Positions 50,984-58,382 of a stretch of 64,000 bases of DNA are shown here, one piece after another (within the stretch, counting starts at the first letter, position 1; each line of letters begins with the position of its first letter). The notes beneath the pieces are model-generated. The model was given only the letters and a program-made list of their open reading frames with translations. It was not told the origin of the DNA and made no database searches. Source of the stretch: Alloyangia pacifica (GTDB taxonomy: Bacteria > Pseudomonadota > Alphaproteobacteria > Rhodobacterales > Rhodobacteraceae). A program made the translations under genes and the position numbers. The DNA lies in NCBI RefSeq assembly GCF_003111685.1, contig NZ_CP022189.1, positions 450,001 to 514,000 on the forward strand, given 5' to 3'.

Positions 50984-51136
50984 GTTTGAGCTATGCAACG
51001 CCGGGCTCCGTGCCGCAAGTCCGGCGTCTTCCCTTTGACAAATACGCCTGCGGTGCCCGCGCCGCTTGCGCAACATTCGGGTCGCGCGATACGCCCGTTT
51101 CCCGCTATTCCAGAGGTGAGAGCATAGGAGGCCGCG

Positions 51137-51994
51137 ATGGGCGAGCTTGCACAGCAGGGCTACCACTTCCACGTCATGCGCCGGGCGATCGAACTGATCG
51201 ACGCGGGCGGCCCGCAAATGACGCTCGAGCGGCTGGCCGACGAGATGGACATGAGCCCGGCGCATTTCCAGCGCCTCTTTTCGCGGTGGGCGGGGGTCTC
51301 GCCGAAGCGGTTCCAACAGTATCTCGCGCTCGGCCATGCAAAGGCGTTGCTGTCGGAACGCTTTTCGACGCTGGAGACCGCGCATGCGGCGGGGCTCTCG
51401 GGCGGCGGGCGGCTGCATGACCTCTTCCTGCGCTGGGAGGCGATGAGCCCCGGCGAGTTCGCCCGGGGAGGGCAAGGGCTGACGATCTTCTGGGGCTGGT
51501 TCGAGAGCCCGTTCGGCCCGGCGCTCGCCATGGGCACAGAGAAGGGCATCTGCGGCATGGCGTTTGCCGCCGATGCAGGAGAGGAAGAGACCTTCCGCGA
51601 CCTGCTCGCCCGCTGGCCCAAAGCCGAGTTCATCGAGGACCCGATGTTCTTGCGACCCTGGGTGCTAGCCGCCTTCGGGGTGCAGCAGCAGGGCGAGGTC
51701 CCGATCTATCTCATCGGCGCGCCCTTCCAGATCAAGGTCTGGGAGGCGCTGATGCGCATCCCCTCGGGCCATGTCACCAGCTATTCGGAGATCGCCGAGG
51801 CCATCGGTAGTCCGCGCGCGGTGCGTGCCGTGGGCACGGCAGTGGGGCGCAACCCGGTCTCGTGGCTGATCCCCTGCCACCGGGCGCTGCGCAAGTCGGG
51901 CGGGCTGGGGGGCTATCACTGGGGCCTGCCGGTCAAGCGGGCGATTCTCGCCTGGGAGTCGGCGCGGCTCGAGGCGGAAGAGCGCGCGCTCTGA
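51137..51994 (+). CDS. Ada-like AraC regulator fused to O6-alkylguanine-DNA methyltransferase
   Basis: 285 residues. The first ~105 are an AraC-type helix-turn-helix (MTLERLADEMDMSPAHFQRLFSRWAGVSPKRFQQYL), and residues about 115-280 are the suicide methyltransferase with PCHR active-site Cys247 and the SYSEIAEAIGSPRAVRAVG helix. It lacks the zinc-bearing N-terminal domain that in E. coli Ada takes methyl groups from phosphotriesters and switches on DNA binding. So repair is expected, but the regulatory trigger must differ. It is divergent from nth, a base-excision gene. Confidence 0.92.
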   Translation: MGELAQQGYHFHVMRRAIELIDAGGPQMTLERLADEMDMSPAHFQRLFSRWAGVSPKRFQQYLALGHAKALLSERFSTLETAHAAGLSGGGRLHDLFLRWEAMSPGEFARGGQGLTIFWGWFESPFGPALAMGTEKGICGMAFAADAGEEETFRDLLARWPKAEFIEDPMFLRPWVLAAFGVQQQGEVPIYLIGAPFQIKVWEALMRIPSGHVTSYSEIAEAIGSPRAVRAVGTAVGRNPVSWLIPCHRALRKSGGLGGYHWGLPVKRAILAWESARLEAEERAL

Positions 51995-52118
51995 GCAGGG
52001 GATGTTGCAGCCATGGGCGGAGACTTGCCAACATTGTGCGCGGACGGCCATTGGCGAAACGGCGCGGCGCACTATAACTGGGGCACACCCAGTTTGGGCA
52101 AATGACACGAGGCATTAC

Positions 52119-52769
52119 ATGTTCCGGGCAAAGACCACAGTTTTCCTGACGCTTGCAGCAGCCATGGCGCTGACCGCCTGTACTGACGTCAACGACCCCA
52201 ACCGCCAGGCGAAGAACGGCGTGATGATCGGCGCGCTCGGCGGCGCCGTCGCCGGCCGCGCCATCGGCGGCAACAACGACGATGCGGTGAAGAACGCTCT
52301 GGCCGGTGCGGCTGCGGGCGCCATCGCCGGCGGCCTCATTGGCAACAATCTCGACAAGCAGGAAGCGGCTCTGCGCCAGCAGCTGGGCAACAATGTTGGC
52401 ATCACCAACACCGGTGACCGCCTGATCGTGACCATGCCGCAGGACATCCTGTTCGCCACCGACAGCGCCTCGCTGCGCCCCGACCTGCAGGGCGATATCG
52501 CTACCGTCGGCCGCAGCCTGCTCGAGTACCCGAACACCTCCGTGCAGGTGATCGGCCACACTGACAGCGACGGCGCAGCCGCCTACAACCAGTCGCTCTC
52601 GCAGCGCCGAGCATCTTCGGTGGCCGCGCTGCTGATGCAGCAGGGCGTGCCGTCGTACCGCGTGCAGGCTATTGGTCGCGGTGAAGACCAGCCGATCGCG
52701 TCGAACCTGACGCCGGAAGGCAAGCAGCAGAACCGCCGCGTCGAGATCGTCATCCTGCCGAACGGCTGA
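52119..52769 (+). CDS. OmpA-family lipoprotein with glycine zipper
   Basis: 216 residues. Lipoprotein signal with lipobox LTAC and modified Cys21. Residues about 33-75 form a glycine-zipper segment (GVMIGALGGAVAGRAIGG, GAAAGAIAGGLIG). The OmpA C-like domain (about 100-215) binds peptidoglycan: FATDSASLRPDL, VIGHTDSDGAAAYNQSLSQRRA and the ending QQNRRVEIVI. It resembles the YiaD/Pal type. Expected at the outer membrane, tethering it to the wall. The start at 52119 gives the signal peptide; the longer frame from 52002 does not. Terminator at 52797. Confidence 0.93.
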   Translation: MFRAKTTVFLTLAAAMALTACTDVNDPNRQAKNGVMIGALGGAVAGRAIGGNNDDAVKNALAGAAAGAIAGGLIGNNLDKQEAALRQQLGNNVGITNTGDRLIVTMPQDILFATDSASLRPDLQGDIATVGRSLLEYPNTSVQVIGHTDSDGAAAYNQSLSQRRASSVAALLMQQGVPSYRVQAIGRGEDQPIASNLTPEGKQQNRRVEIVILPNG

Positions 52770-52796
52770 TCCGCGCAGCACAGCGTGCAATCGCGA

Positions 52797-52828
52797 AGGG
52801 CGCTCCGGGAGACCGGGGCGCCCTTTTT
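52797..52828 (+). terminator. Intrinsic terminator after the OmpA-family lipoprotein
   Basis: 12-bp stem with one G-U pair (52797-52808 and 52813-52824), GAGA loop, then five T residues. Confidence 0.93.
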
Positions 52829-52847
52829 CGGTGCGCGTCGCAAAGCA

Positions 52848-52873
52848 AAAGCCCGCGCCGGGGCGCGGGCTTT
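52848..52873 (-). terminator. Terminator for the sugar transferase gene
   Basis: 12-bp perfect inverted repeat AAAGCCCGCGCC (52848-52859) and GGCGCGGGCTTT (52862-52873). Read on the minus strand it is followed by TGCTTTGCG. It lies 22 nt after the stop at 52895. Confidence 0.82.
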
Positions 52874-52894
52874 GCGCTGTCGTCGGGCAGAGGG

Positions 52895-53608
52895 TCAGCA
52901 GCCGGTGCCGACCCAGACCACCTTCGCCGTCCGCAGCAGCAGCTTCAGGTCGGTGACCAGCGAGACGTCGCGCAGGTAGTCGGTGTCGAAACGGGCACGT
53001 TCGGTGAAGCTGGCCTCGTTGCGCACAGACGTCTGCCAGAAGCCGGTGATGCCGGGGCGCAGCGCGTAATAGGCAGTGCCCGGATAGATCGCCCGCTGCT
53101 CGACCATCATCGGACGCGGACCCACCAGCGACATGTCACCGCGCAGCACGTTCCACAGCTGCGGCAGCTCATCGATCGAGCTTTTGCGGATGATCCGCCC
53201 GACCGGGGTGATCCGGGGGTCGTTCCGCAGCTTCTGGGCGAACTCCCATTCCATGCGGGCCTGCGGATTGGAGCGCAGATGCGCTTCGAGAAGCCGGTCG
53301 GCATCGGGGACCATCGAGCGCAGCTTCCACATGTGGAAGATGCTGCCATTCCGCCCCACGCGCTTCTGCAGGTAAATGGGTGAGTGACCGTCCCGCGCGA
53401 TGAGGGCGGCGCAGATCAGCACAACGAGGAGCGCAGGCAGCGCGAGCAGCAGGACGAGGGTCACGTCGAGCAGGCGCTTGAACAGGGAGCGGTAGGCGAT
53501 GTGACGCGGCGCGCCCGACAGCGTTTCGTCGATCAGAGTCTCGAGTTCGAGCACCGCACTGCGCGGCAGAGAAACATGCGTCGTCAATTCGACCTCCTCG
53601 AGGGTCAT
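52895..53608 (-). CDS. ExoY-type undecaprenyl-phosphate sugar transferase
   Basis: 237 residues. Bacterial sugar transferase that attaches the first sugar phosphate to undecaprenyl phosphate in exopolysaccharide synthesis. One membrane helix (about 48-70: KRLLDVTLVLLLALPALLVVL) is followed by the catalytic domain with GRIIRKSSIDELPQLWNVLRGDMSLVGPRP and LRPGITGFWQTSVR. The frame also extends to 53674; neither start has a good ribosome binding site. It stands alone, 860 nt from the next upstream gene and some 5 kb from the polysaccharide operon. Confidence 0.88.
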   Translation of the reverse strand: MTLEEVELTTHVSLPRSAVLELETLIDETLSGAPRHIAYRSLFKRLLDVTLVLLLALPALLVVLICAALIARDGHSPIYLQKRVGRNGSIFHMWKLRSMVPDADRLLEAHLRSNPQARMEWEFAQKLRNDPRITPVGRIIRKSSIDELPQLWNVLRGDMSLVGPRPMMVEQRAIYPGTAYYALRPGITGFWQTSVRNEASFTERARFDTDYLRDVSLVTDLKLLLRTAKVVWVGTGC

Positions 53609-54467
53609 CGACGGAAGCGCTGCAAGGCGGTGGGGCTCTTCGGCCGAGGCTCGGCATGCACGGAACCGGCGCATTGCCAGGTGGCAATACGAGACGCAGG
53701 TTCCCGATCATGTCCGAGTGTTAGTTCCGAAAGACCTTCAGCAAACTCGCAAACACTCCCAAAAGTGGAAGCACCAACCCCCAGTGCCGACATGTGGCCG
53801 AAATAAGGCGCTCGACCGACAGGACTGGTTATGCATCCGCCTGCCGTACGCGTCAACGCAACCTTTGGAGTGCAACTCGGGGACGAATGGGTAGGGTCCG
53901 GGCGCGGATGGGCAGGGCTGCGCCGGGCAAGACGGGAGACGCCCGCAAGACGCGCTGGGCGAGTCTGGAGCGGCGGCGTAGTGACCGGTTTATCATCCCG
54001 CAGTCGGAAACAGTTTTCGCTCCCGCGTGTGCTGGGGTGCGCGCAAGCCCTGGACAATCTGCGTCCTCAAGACGGACTGTTGCAACAACTGCGCATGTTC
54101 CGGCCGCTGTCCCGTCGCGGCGCGGTTCTGAACCCGAAACATTTCCGCATGGCGTGTCACGCCGTGTTCCGCAGTGTCACACGGAGCGAGCTATTGAGCG
54201 GCCTGTGGACTGGGTGGATCGGTGCGACACGCAGGGGGTGAGTGGAGTCGCTCACGAAATGTTACAAGCGTATGCTTCACGAGAGGTTTAGGTCCGAATC
54301 ACACCGCGGGTTCGCCGAAAATCTGCCTCAGAAAGCGCAATTTATGTCATAATTTGATGGATGCGGACGGGGAGTATGGCGGTCCTGCCTTGCCACGCGC
54401 AGTTGCATGGCGCCGGGCTCGGGCCTATGTGCGGGCGTGCGGGTGAGTTGCAAGCGAAAGGGCCGTC
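53609..54467. other. Long interval without a recognisable gene
   Basis: About 860 nt between the divergent sugar transferase and RNase D genes. Short frames exist on both strands, but none has a family resemblance, signal peptide or convincing ribosome binding site. Composition is less GC-rich near 54250-54360, with an AT-rich patch (ATTTATGTCATAATTTGATG, about 54339-54358). Small palindromes occur: GGCGTG-TCA-CGCC (about 54152-54164) and GAGTG-GAGT-CGCTC (about 54240-54253). It probably holds regulatory sequence for the sugar transferase, or an RNA gene I cannot recognise. Confidence 0.5.
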
Positions 54468-55082
54468 ATGGCGAACCATCTTTATCAGGGGGATCTGCCG
54501 GACGGGCTTGATCTTGGTCCGGCCGTGGCCATCGACTGCGAGACCATGGGGCTCAACCCGCAACGGGACCGGCTCTGCGTGGTACAGCTCTCTGGCGGCG
54601 ACGGCGAGGCCCATCTCGTGCAGATCGCCCGTGGACAGACCGAGGCGCCGAACCTCTGCCGCCTGCTCGAGGATCCACAGGTGCTGAAGCTCTTCCACTT
54701 CGGCCGCTTCGACATCGCCGCCATGTACCATGCCTTCGGCGCTCTGGCCGCACCGGTCTATTGCACCAAGATCGCCAGCCGGCTGGTGCGCACCTATACA
54801 GACCGCCACGGGCTGAAGAACCTCACGCATGAATTGCTCGGGGTCGACATCTCGAAGCAGCAGCAGTCGAGCGACTGGGGTGCCGCCGAGCTCAAGCCCG
54901 CGCAACTCGACTATGCCGCCTCGGACGTGCTGCACCTGCACCGCCTGCGCGCGGTTCTGGACGCGATGCTGGAGCGCGAGGGGCGCCGCGAGATCGCCCA
55001 GGCCTGTTTCGAGTTCCTGCCGACCCGTGCGAAGCTCGACCTCGCCGGCTGGCCGGACACTGACATCTTTGCCCATGTCTGA
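54468..55082 (+). CDS. Short ribonuclease D-type 3'-5' exonuclease
   Basis: 204 residues, only the DEDDy exonuclease domain: Asp23 and Glu25 (AIDCETMGL), Asp82 (FGRFDI), Tyr149 and Asp153 (YAASDV). E. coli RNase D adds two HRDC domains, which are absent here; short forms are common in alphaproteobacteria. Probably trims tRNA or other RNA 3' ends. lptC starts 3 nt after its stop, so it heads the lpt unit. Confidence 0.9.
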   Translation: MANHLYQGDLPDGLDLGPAVAIDCETMGLNPQRDRLCVVQLSGGDGEAHLVQIARGQTEAPNLCRLLEDPQVLKLFHFGRFDIAAMYHAFGALAAPVYCTKIASRLVRTYTDRHGLKNLTHELLGVDISKQQQSSDWGAAELKPAQLDYAASDVLHLHRLRAVLDAMLEREGRREIAQACFEFLPTRAKLDLAGWPDTDIFAHV

Positions 55083-55085
55083 CCG

Positions 55086-55685
55086 ATGGTGCAGCGCGGG
55101 GACACATACTCACGGCTGATCGCCTGGCTGAAGCTGCTCCTTCCGCTGGTGGCGTTGGCGTCGCTTTCGACGCTGTTCCTGCTGTCGCGCGGCTCGCAGA
55201 CTTCGCAGGATCTGCCCTTCGCCGAGGGCAGCGTGCCGGATTCGGAAGTGGTGATGGCGCCGCAATACGCCGGGACCACGGCGCGCGGCGATGCCATCAC
55301 CATGACCGCACAGCGCCTCCGCCCAACGGGCAAACGCGAGGGTGAACTGGAGGCGGATGGCTTTTCCGCCACAATGGACATGACCGACGGCAGCCATCTG
55401 ACGCTCGACGCCGACCTCGCCACGATCCGCGAGGAGGAGAAGGGCGCACTGCTGCAGAAGAGCGTCCGCATCACCAGTTCCGCGGGCTACGAGATGGTCA
55501 CCGAGAAGATGCGCACGGCGCTCGACCGGATCGAGGCGGAGACGCTGGCTCCGGTCAGCGGAGAAGGGCCGGCCGGCCGTTTCACTGCCGGTCGGCTCAA
55601 AATCACCTCTTCCGGCGAAACCGATGACGTGCAACTGCTTTTCACCGATGGCGTGAAGCTGATATACGATCCGAAAAAGAAGTGA
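55086..55685 (+). CDS. lptC: LPS export protein LptC
   Basis: 199 residues. One N-terminal membrane helix (about 10-34) and a periplasmic beta-jellyroll (about 55-195). It receives LPS from the LptB2FG transporter and passes it to LptA. Sequence is divergent from E. coli LptC; the call rests on size, topology and position before lptA-lptB. It starts 3 nt after the RNase D gene. Confidence 0.87.
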   Translation: MVQRGDTYSRLIAWLKLLLPLVALASLSTLFLLSRGSQTSQDLPFAEGSVPDSEVVMAPQYAGTTARGDAITMTAQRLRPTGKREGELEADGFSATMDMTDGSHLTLDADLATIREEEKGALLQKSVRITSSAGYEMVTEKMRTALDRIEAETLAPVSGEGPAGRFTAGRLKITSSGETDDVQLLFTDGVKLIYDPKKK

Positions 55686-55692
55686 GATCCCG

Positions 55693-56205
55693 ATGGTCCG
55701 CAGTGTCGCCCTGATGATTGCCCTCTTCGCCTGGAGCGGGCTTGCCGCTGCCCAGGGCACGCAGGTGGCCTTTGGCGGCATGACGCAGGACACCAGCGCG
55801 CCGGTCGAGGTCACCGCCGATCAGCTCGAGGTCAACCAGACCGACGGCACCGCGCTCTATACTGGCAATGTTGTCATCGGACAGGGCGAGATGCGCCTCG
55901 CCGCGCCGCGGGTGCTGGTGGTCTATGCCGAGGGACAGGACGGCGGCCAGGGTCGGATCCAGCGCATGGAGGCCAGCGGCGGTGTCACGCTGGTCAGCGG
56001 CGAGGAAGCCGCCGAGGCCGAACGCGCCGATTACGACATTGATGGCGGCACCGTGGTGATGTCCGGCAATGTCCTGCTGACACAGGGCGGCAACGCGCTG
56101 ACGTCCGAGCGCATGGTGGTGAACCTGACAAACGGCACGGCGCAGATGGCCGGGCGGGTGAAGACGGTGATCAATCAGGACGGCAGCGGGCAGGGACAGA
56201 ACTAA
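55693..56205 (+). CDS. lptA: LPS transport periplasmic protein LptA
   Basis: 170 residues with a signal peptide (MVRSVALMIALFAWSGLAAA). The OstA/LptA beta-jellyroll follows: VEVTADQLEVNQTDGTALYTGNVVIGQGEMRLAAPRVLV is the family core. It forms the periplasmic bridge that carries LPS to LptD. lptB starts within its stop codon (TAATG). Confidence 0.93.
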   Translation: MVRSVALMIALFAWSGLAAAQGTQVAFGGMTQDTSAPVEVTADQLEVNQTDGTALYTGNVVIGQGEMRLAAPRVLVVYAEGQDGGQGRIQRMEASGGVTLVSGEEAAEAERADYDIDGGTVVMSGNVLLTQGGNALTSERMVVNLTNGTAQMAGRVKTVINQDGSGQGQN

Positions 56206-56963
56206 TGGCCCGCCCGACGCTCACCGTCACCGAAGGCAGCCACGGCCTGCGGATCGATCACCTGCGCAAGAGCTACCGCAAGCGCACGGTCATCCGCGAC
56301 GTCTCACTCAAGCTCGACCGCGGCGAGGTCGTCGCGCTGCTCGGGCCAAACGGCTCCGGCAAGACCACGACCTTTTATTCCATCGCCGGCCTTGTGAACC
56401 CCGAGGGCGGGCAGGTCACCATTGACGGGCGCGACGTGACCTACCTGCCGATGTACCGCCGCGCGCGGCTCGGCATCGGCTACCTGCCGCAGGAGAAGTC
56501 GATCTTCCGCGGCCTCTCGGTCGAGGACAACATCGCCGCGGTGCTCGATATCGCCGAGAGCGATCGCCACCGCCGTCGCGAGCGGCTCGAGGAGTTGCTC
56601 GGCAGTTTCTCGATCGAGCATCTGCGCCGCGCGCCGTCGCTGGCGCTGTCGGGCGGCGAGCGGCGCCGGGTCGAGATTGCCCGCTGCCTCGCAGCCAACC
56701 CCAAGTACCTGCTGCTCGACGAACCCTTCGCCGGTGTCGACCCGATCAGCGTCGGCGACATCCGGCATCTCGTGGCCGATCTGAAGAAGCGCGGCATTGG
56801 CGTGCTGATCACCGACCATAACGTTCGCGAGACGCTCGAGATCGTCGACCGGGCCTACATCCTGCACGACGGGCATGTGCTCATGTCGGGCACGCCGGCC
56901 GAGGTGGTGCAAAACGAAAACGTGCGCCGCGTTTACCTTGGTGAGAATTTCCGCATCAGCTGA
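56205..56963 (+). CDS. lptB: LPS export ABC transporter ATPase LptB
   Basis: 252 residues, ABC ATPase that powers LPS extraction with LptFG. Walker A GPNGSGKTT (47-55), Q loop YLPQEKS, signature LSGGE (148-152), Walker B with YLLLDEPFAGVDP (168-180), switch His in TDHNVRETL. LPQEKSIFRGLSVEDNI and AYILHDGHVLMSGTPAEV are LptB-specific. lptF and lptG are elsewhere, as usual. Confidence 0.97.
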   Translation: MARPTLTVTEGSHGLRIDHLRKSYRKRTVIRDVSLKLDRGEVVALLGPNGSGKTTTFYSIAGLVNPEGGQVTIDGRDVTYLPMYRRARLGIGYLPQEKSIFRGLSVEDNIAAVLDIAESDRHRRRERLEELLGSFSIEHLRRAPSLALSGGERRRVEIARCLAANPKYLLLDEPFAGVDPISVGDIRHLVADLKKRGIGVLITDHNVRETLEIVDRAYILHDGHVLMSGTPAEVVQNENVRRVYLGENFRIS

Positions 56964-57213
56964 CGCGATTCTCCGAGCGAATCCGCCTATCATGGGCTCA
57001 CCCGTTCGCGACAGATCATTGACAAATCGGGGGCTGCTGACCTCAAATGAGTGTATGACGCACCGTTATTCTGCAGCTCCGGAACTCGCGTCCCCTGAGG
57101 AGAGGGACCCCCGGATCCATTCTGCAGCGGGCTTGCGTCACCCCTGATCCGCACCACATCTGAGGCAGCCCTAGGGCTGGATGCGAACGGATCCAAAGAG
57201 AGAAGGAACAAAG

Positions 57214-57780
57214 ATGCGCTATCAGATCACAGGAAAGCAGATCGATATCGGCGACGCACTTCAAACCCATGTCAAACAAGAGCTTGGCACGGTGTTTGGC
57301 AAGTACTCCGGGCGTCCGACCGATGCGACTATCACCTTTTCCAAGAGTGCGCATGAATATGTCTGCGAGGTCACGGTTCACCTCTCTACAGGGCTGACCA
57401 CCTCGGCCAAGGACAAGGCGACCGAGATCTACTCTGCCTTCGACGGCTGCGGCGAAAAGATCGACAAGCAGCTGCGTCGCTACAAGCGGCGGCTGAAGGA
57501 CCATCACAAGGATCGCGCGGAGCCCGTTGAACTCCACAACGCGGCCTCGTATATCCTCGCCCGCGAAGAGGACTCGCAGGACTACGACGAGCCCGACACG
57601 CTGCAGCCGATCATCGTGGCTGAGATGGAAACCAAGATTCCCTCTCTGACCGTCGGCGAAGCCGTTATGCAGATGGAACTGGCCGGAGCTCCCGTGCTGG
57701 TCTTCCGCAATGATAAGAAGGATGGCGTGAACGTCGTTTATCGGCGTGAAGACGGCAATATCGGCTGGATCGATCCGTAA
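57214..57780 (+). CDS. hpf: Long-form ribosome hibernation promoting factor
   Basis: 188 residues: an N-terminal S30AE domain (about 1-105) that binds the decoding centre, and a C-terminal dimerisation domain (about 130-188, ending GNIGWIDP) that joins ribosomes into 100S dimers. The long form is usual outside gammaproteobacteria. The start at 57214 has AAGGAA upstream; the frame from 57181 adds 11 residues. It lies 250 nt after lptB; a TTGACA (57019-57024) in that gap with a weak -10 (TCAAAT) may give a separate promoter. Confidence 0.93.
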   Translation: MRYQITGKQIDIGDALQTHVKQELGTVFGKYSGRPTDATITFSKSAHEYVCEVTVHLSTGLTTSAKDKATEIYSAFDGCGEKIDKQLRRYKRRLKDHHKDRAEPVELHNAASYILAREEDSQDYDEPDTLQPIIVAEMETKIPSLTVGEAVMQMELAGAPVLVFRNDKKDGVNVVYRREDGNIGWIDP

Positions 57781-57834
57781 GGGATGGGGCAGTCGGTGGA
57801 TCGGCGCCTTCGAGCAGACAGTAAAGGGCGGTCA

Positions 57835-58299
57835 ATGACCTTTCTTGAACTCCTGAAACCGCAGGCCGTGAAGGTCGTCGGGGCGGCAAGCAGCAAGAAG
57901 CGGCTGATGCATGACATCGCTGAGCTGGCCGAATCCGCCTATGGCATTCACGCGGCCTCGGCCGTGGAGGCTCTGATGGAGCGCGAAAGCCTCGGACCCA
58001 CTGGTGTGGGCCACGGCGTGGCGCTGCCGCATGCCCGTATCACCGGTATCGACCGGGTGCACGGCGTGTTCATCCTGTTGGATAAACCCGTCGAATTCGA
58101 GGCGGTGGACCGGCAACCGGTGGACATCGTCTTTGCTCTCTTCGCGCCGGAAGACGCGGGCGTGGAGCACCTGAAGGCACTGGCGCTGGTGTCGCGTTCG
58201 CTGCGCGACGCGGCGCTCTGCACCAAGCTGCGGGCGAACCCCGATCCGTCGACGCTCTACGCTGTGCTGACCGAGGACCGCTCGTCGCAGGCGGCCTGA
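57835..58299 (+). CDS. ptsN: PTS IIA-like nitrogen regulatory protein PtsN
   Basis: 154 residues, EIIA-Ntr. The phosphorylated His66 is in GVALPHARI. It has the FLELLKPQAV start and the QPVDIVFALFAPEDAGVEHLKALALVSR segment. It receives phosphate from the nitrogen PTS (EI-Ntr, NPr) and signals to potassium and other systems. The start at 57835 is chosen from homologues with GGGCGG upstream. It follows hpf, as in many proteobacteria, but no rpoN lies in the cluster. Terminator at 58324. Confidence 0.94.
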   Translation: MTFLELLKPQAVKVVGAASSKKRLMHDIAELAESAYGIHAASAVEALMERESLGPTGVGHGVALPHARITGIDRVHGVFILLDKPVEFEAVDRQPVDIVFALFAPEDAGVEHLKALALVSRSLRDAALCTKLRANPDPSTLYAVLTEDRSSQAA

Positions 58300-58323
58300 G
58301 CTGGACAGACAGGACATTCCAGA

Positions 58324-58356
58324 GGAGCGGGCCGAGAGGTCCGCTCCTTGTCTTTT
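58324..58356 (+). terminator. Intrinsic terminator after ptsN
   Basis: 10-bp stem with one G-U pair (58324-58333 and 58338-58347), GAGA loop, then CTTGTCTTTT-type T-rich tail to 58356. Confidence 0.82.
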
Positions 58357-58382
58357 CCGTGTCCGGTTCGGGGGAGACCGGT

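Noticed and set aside
53605..54057. 150-residue minus-strand frame upstream of the sugar transferase
   Set aside because: Pro/Arg/Ser-rich with no family resemblance, and no ribosome binding site; left as part of the silent interval.
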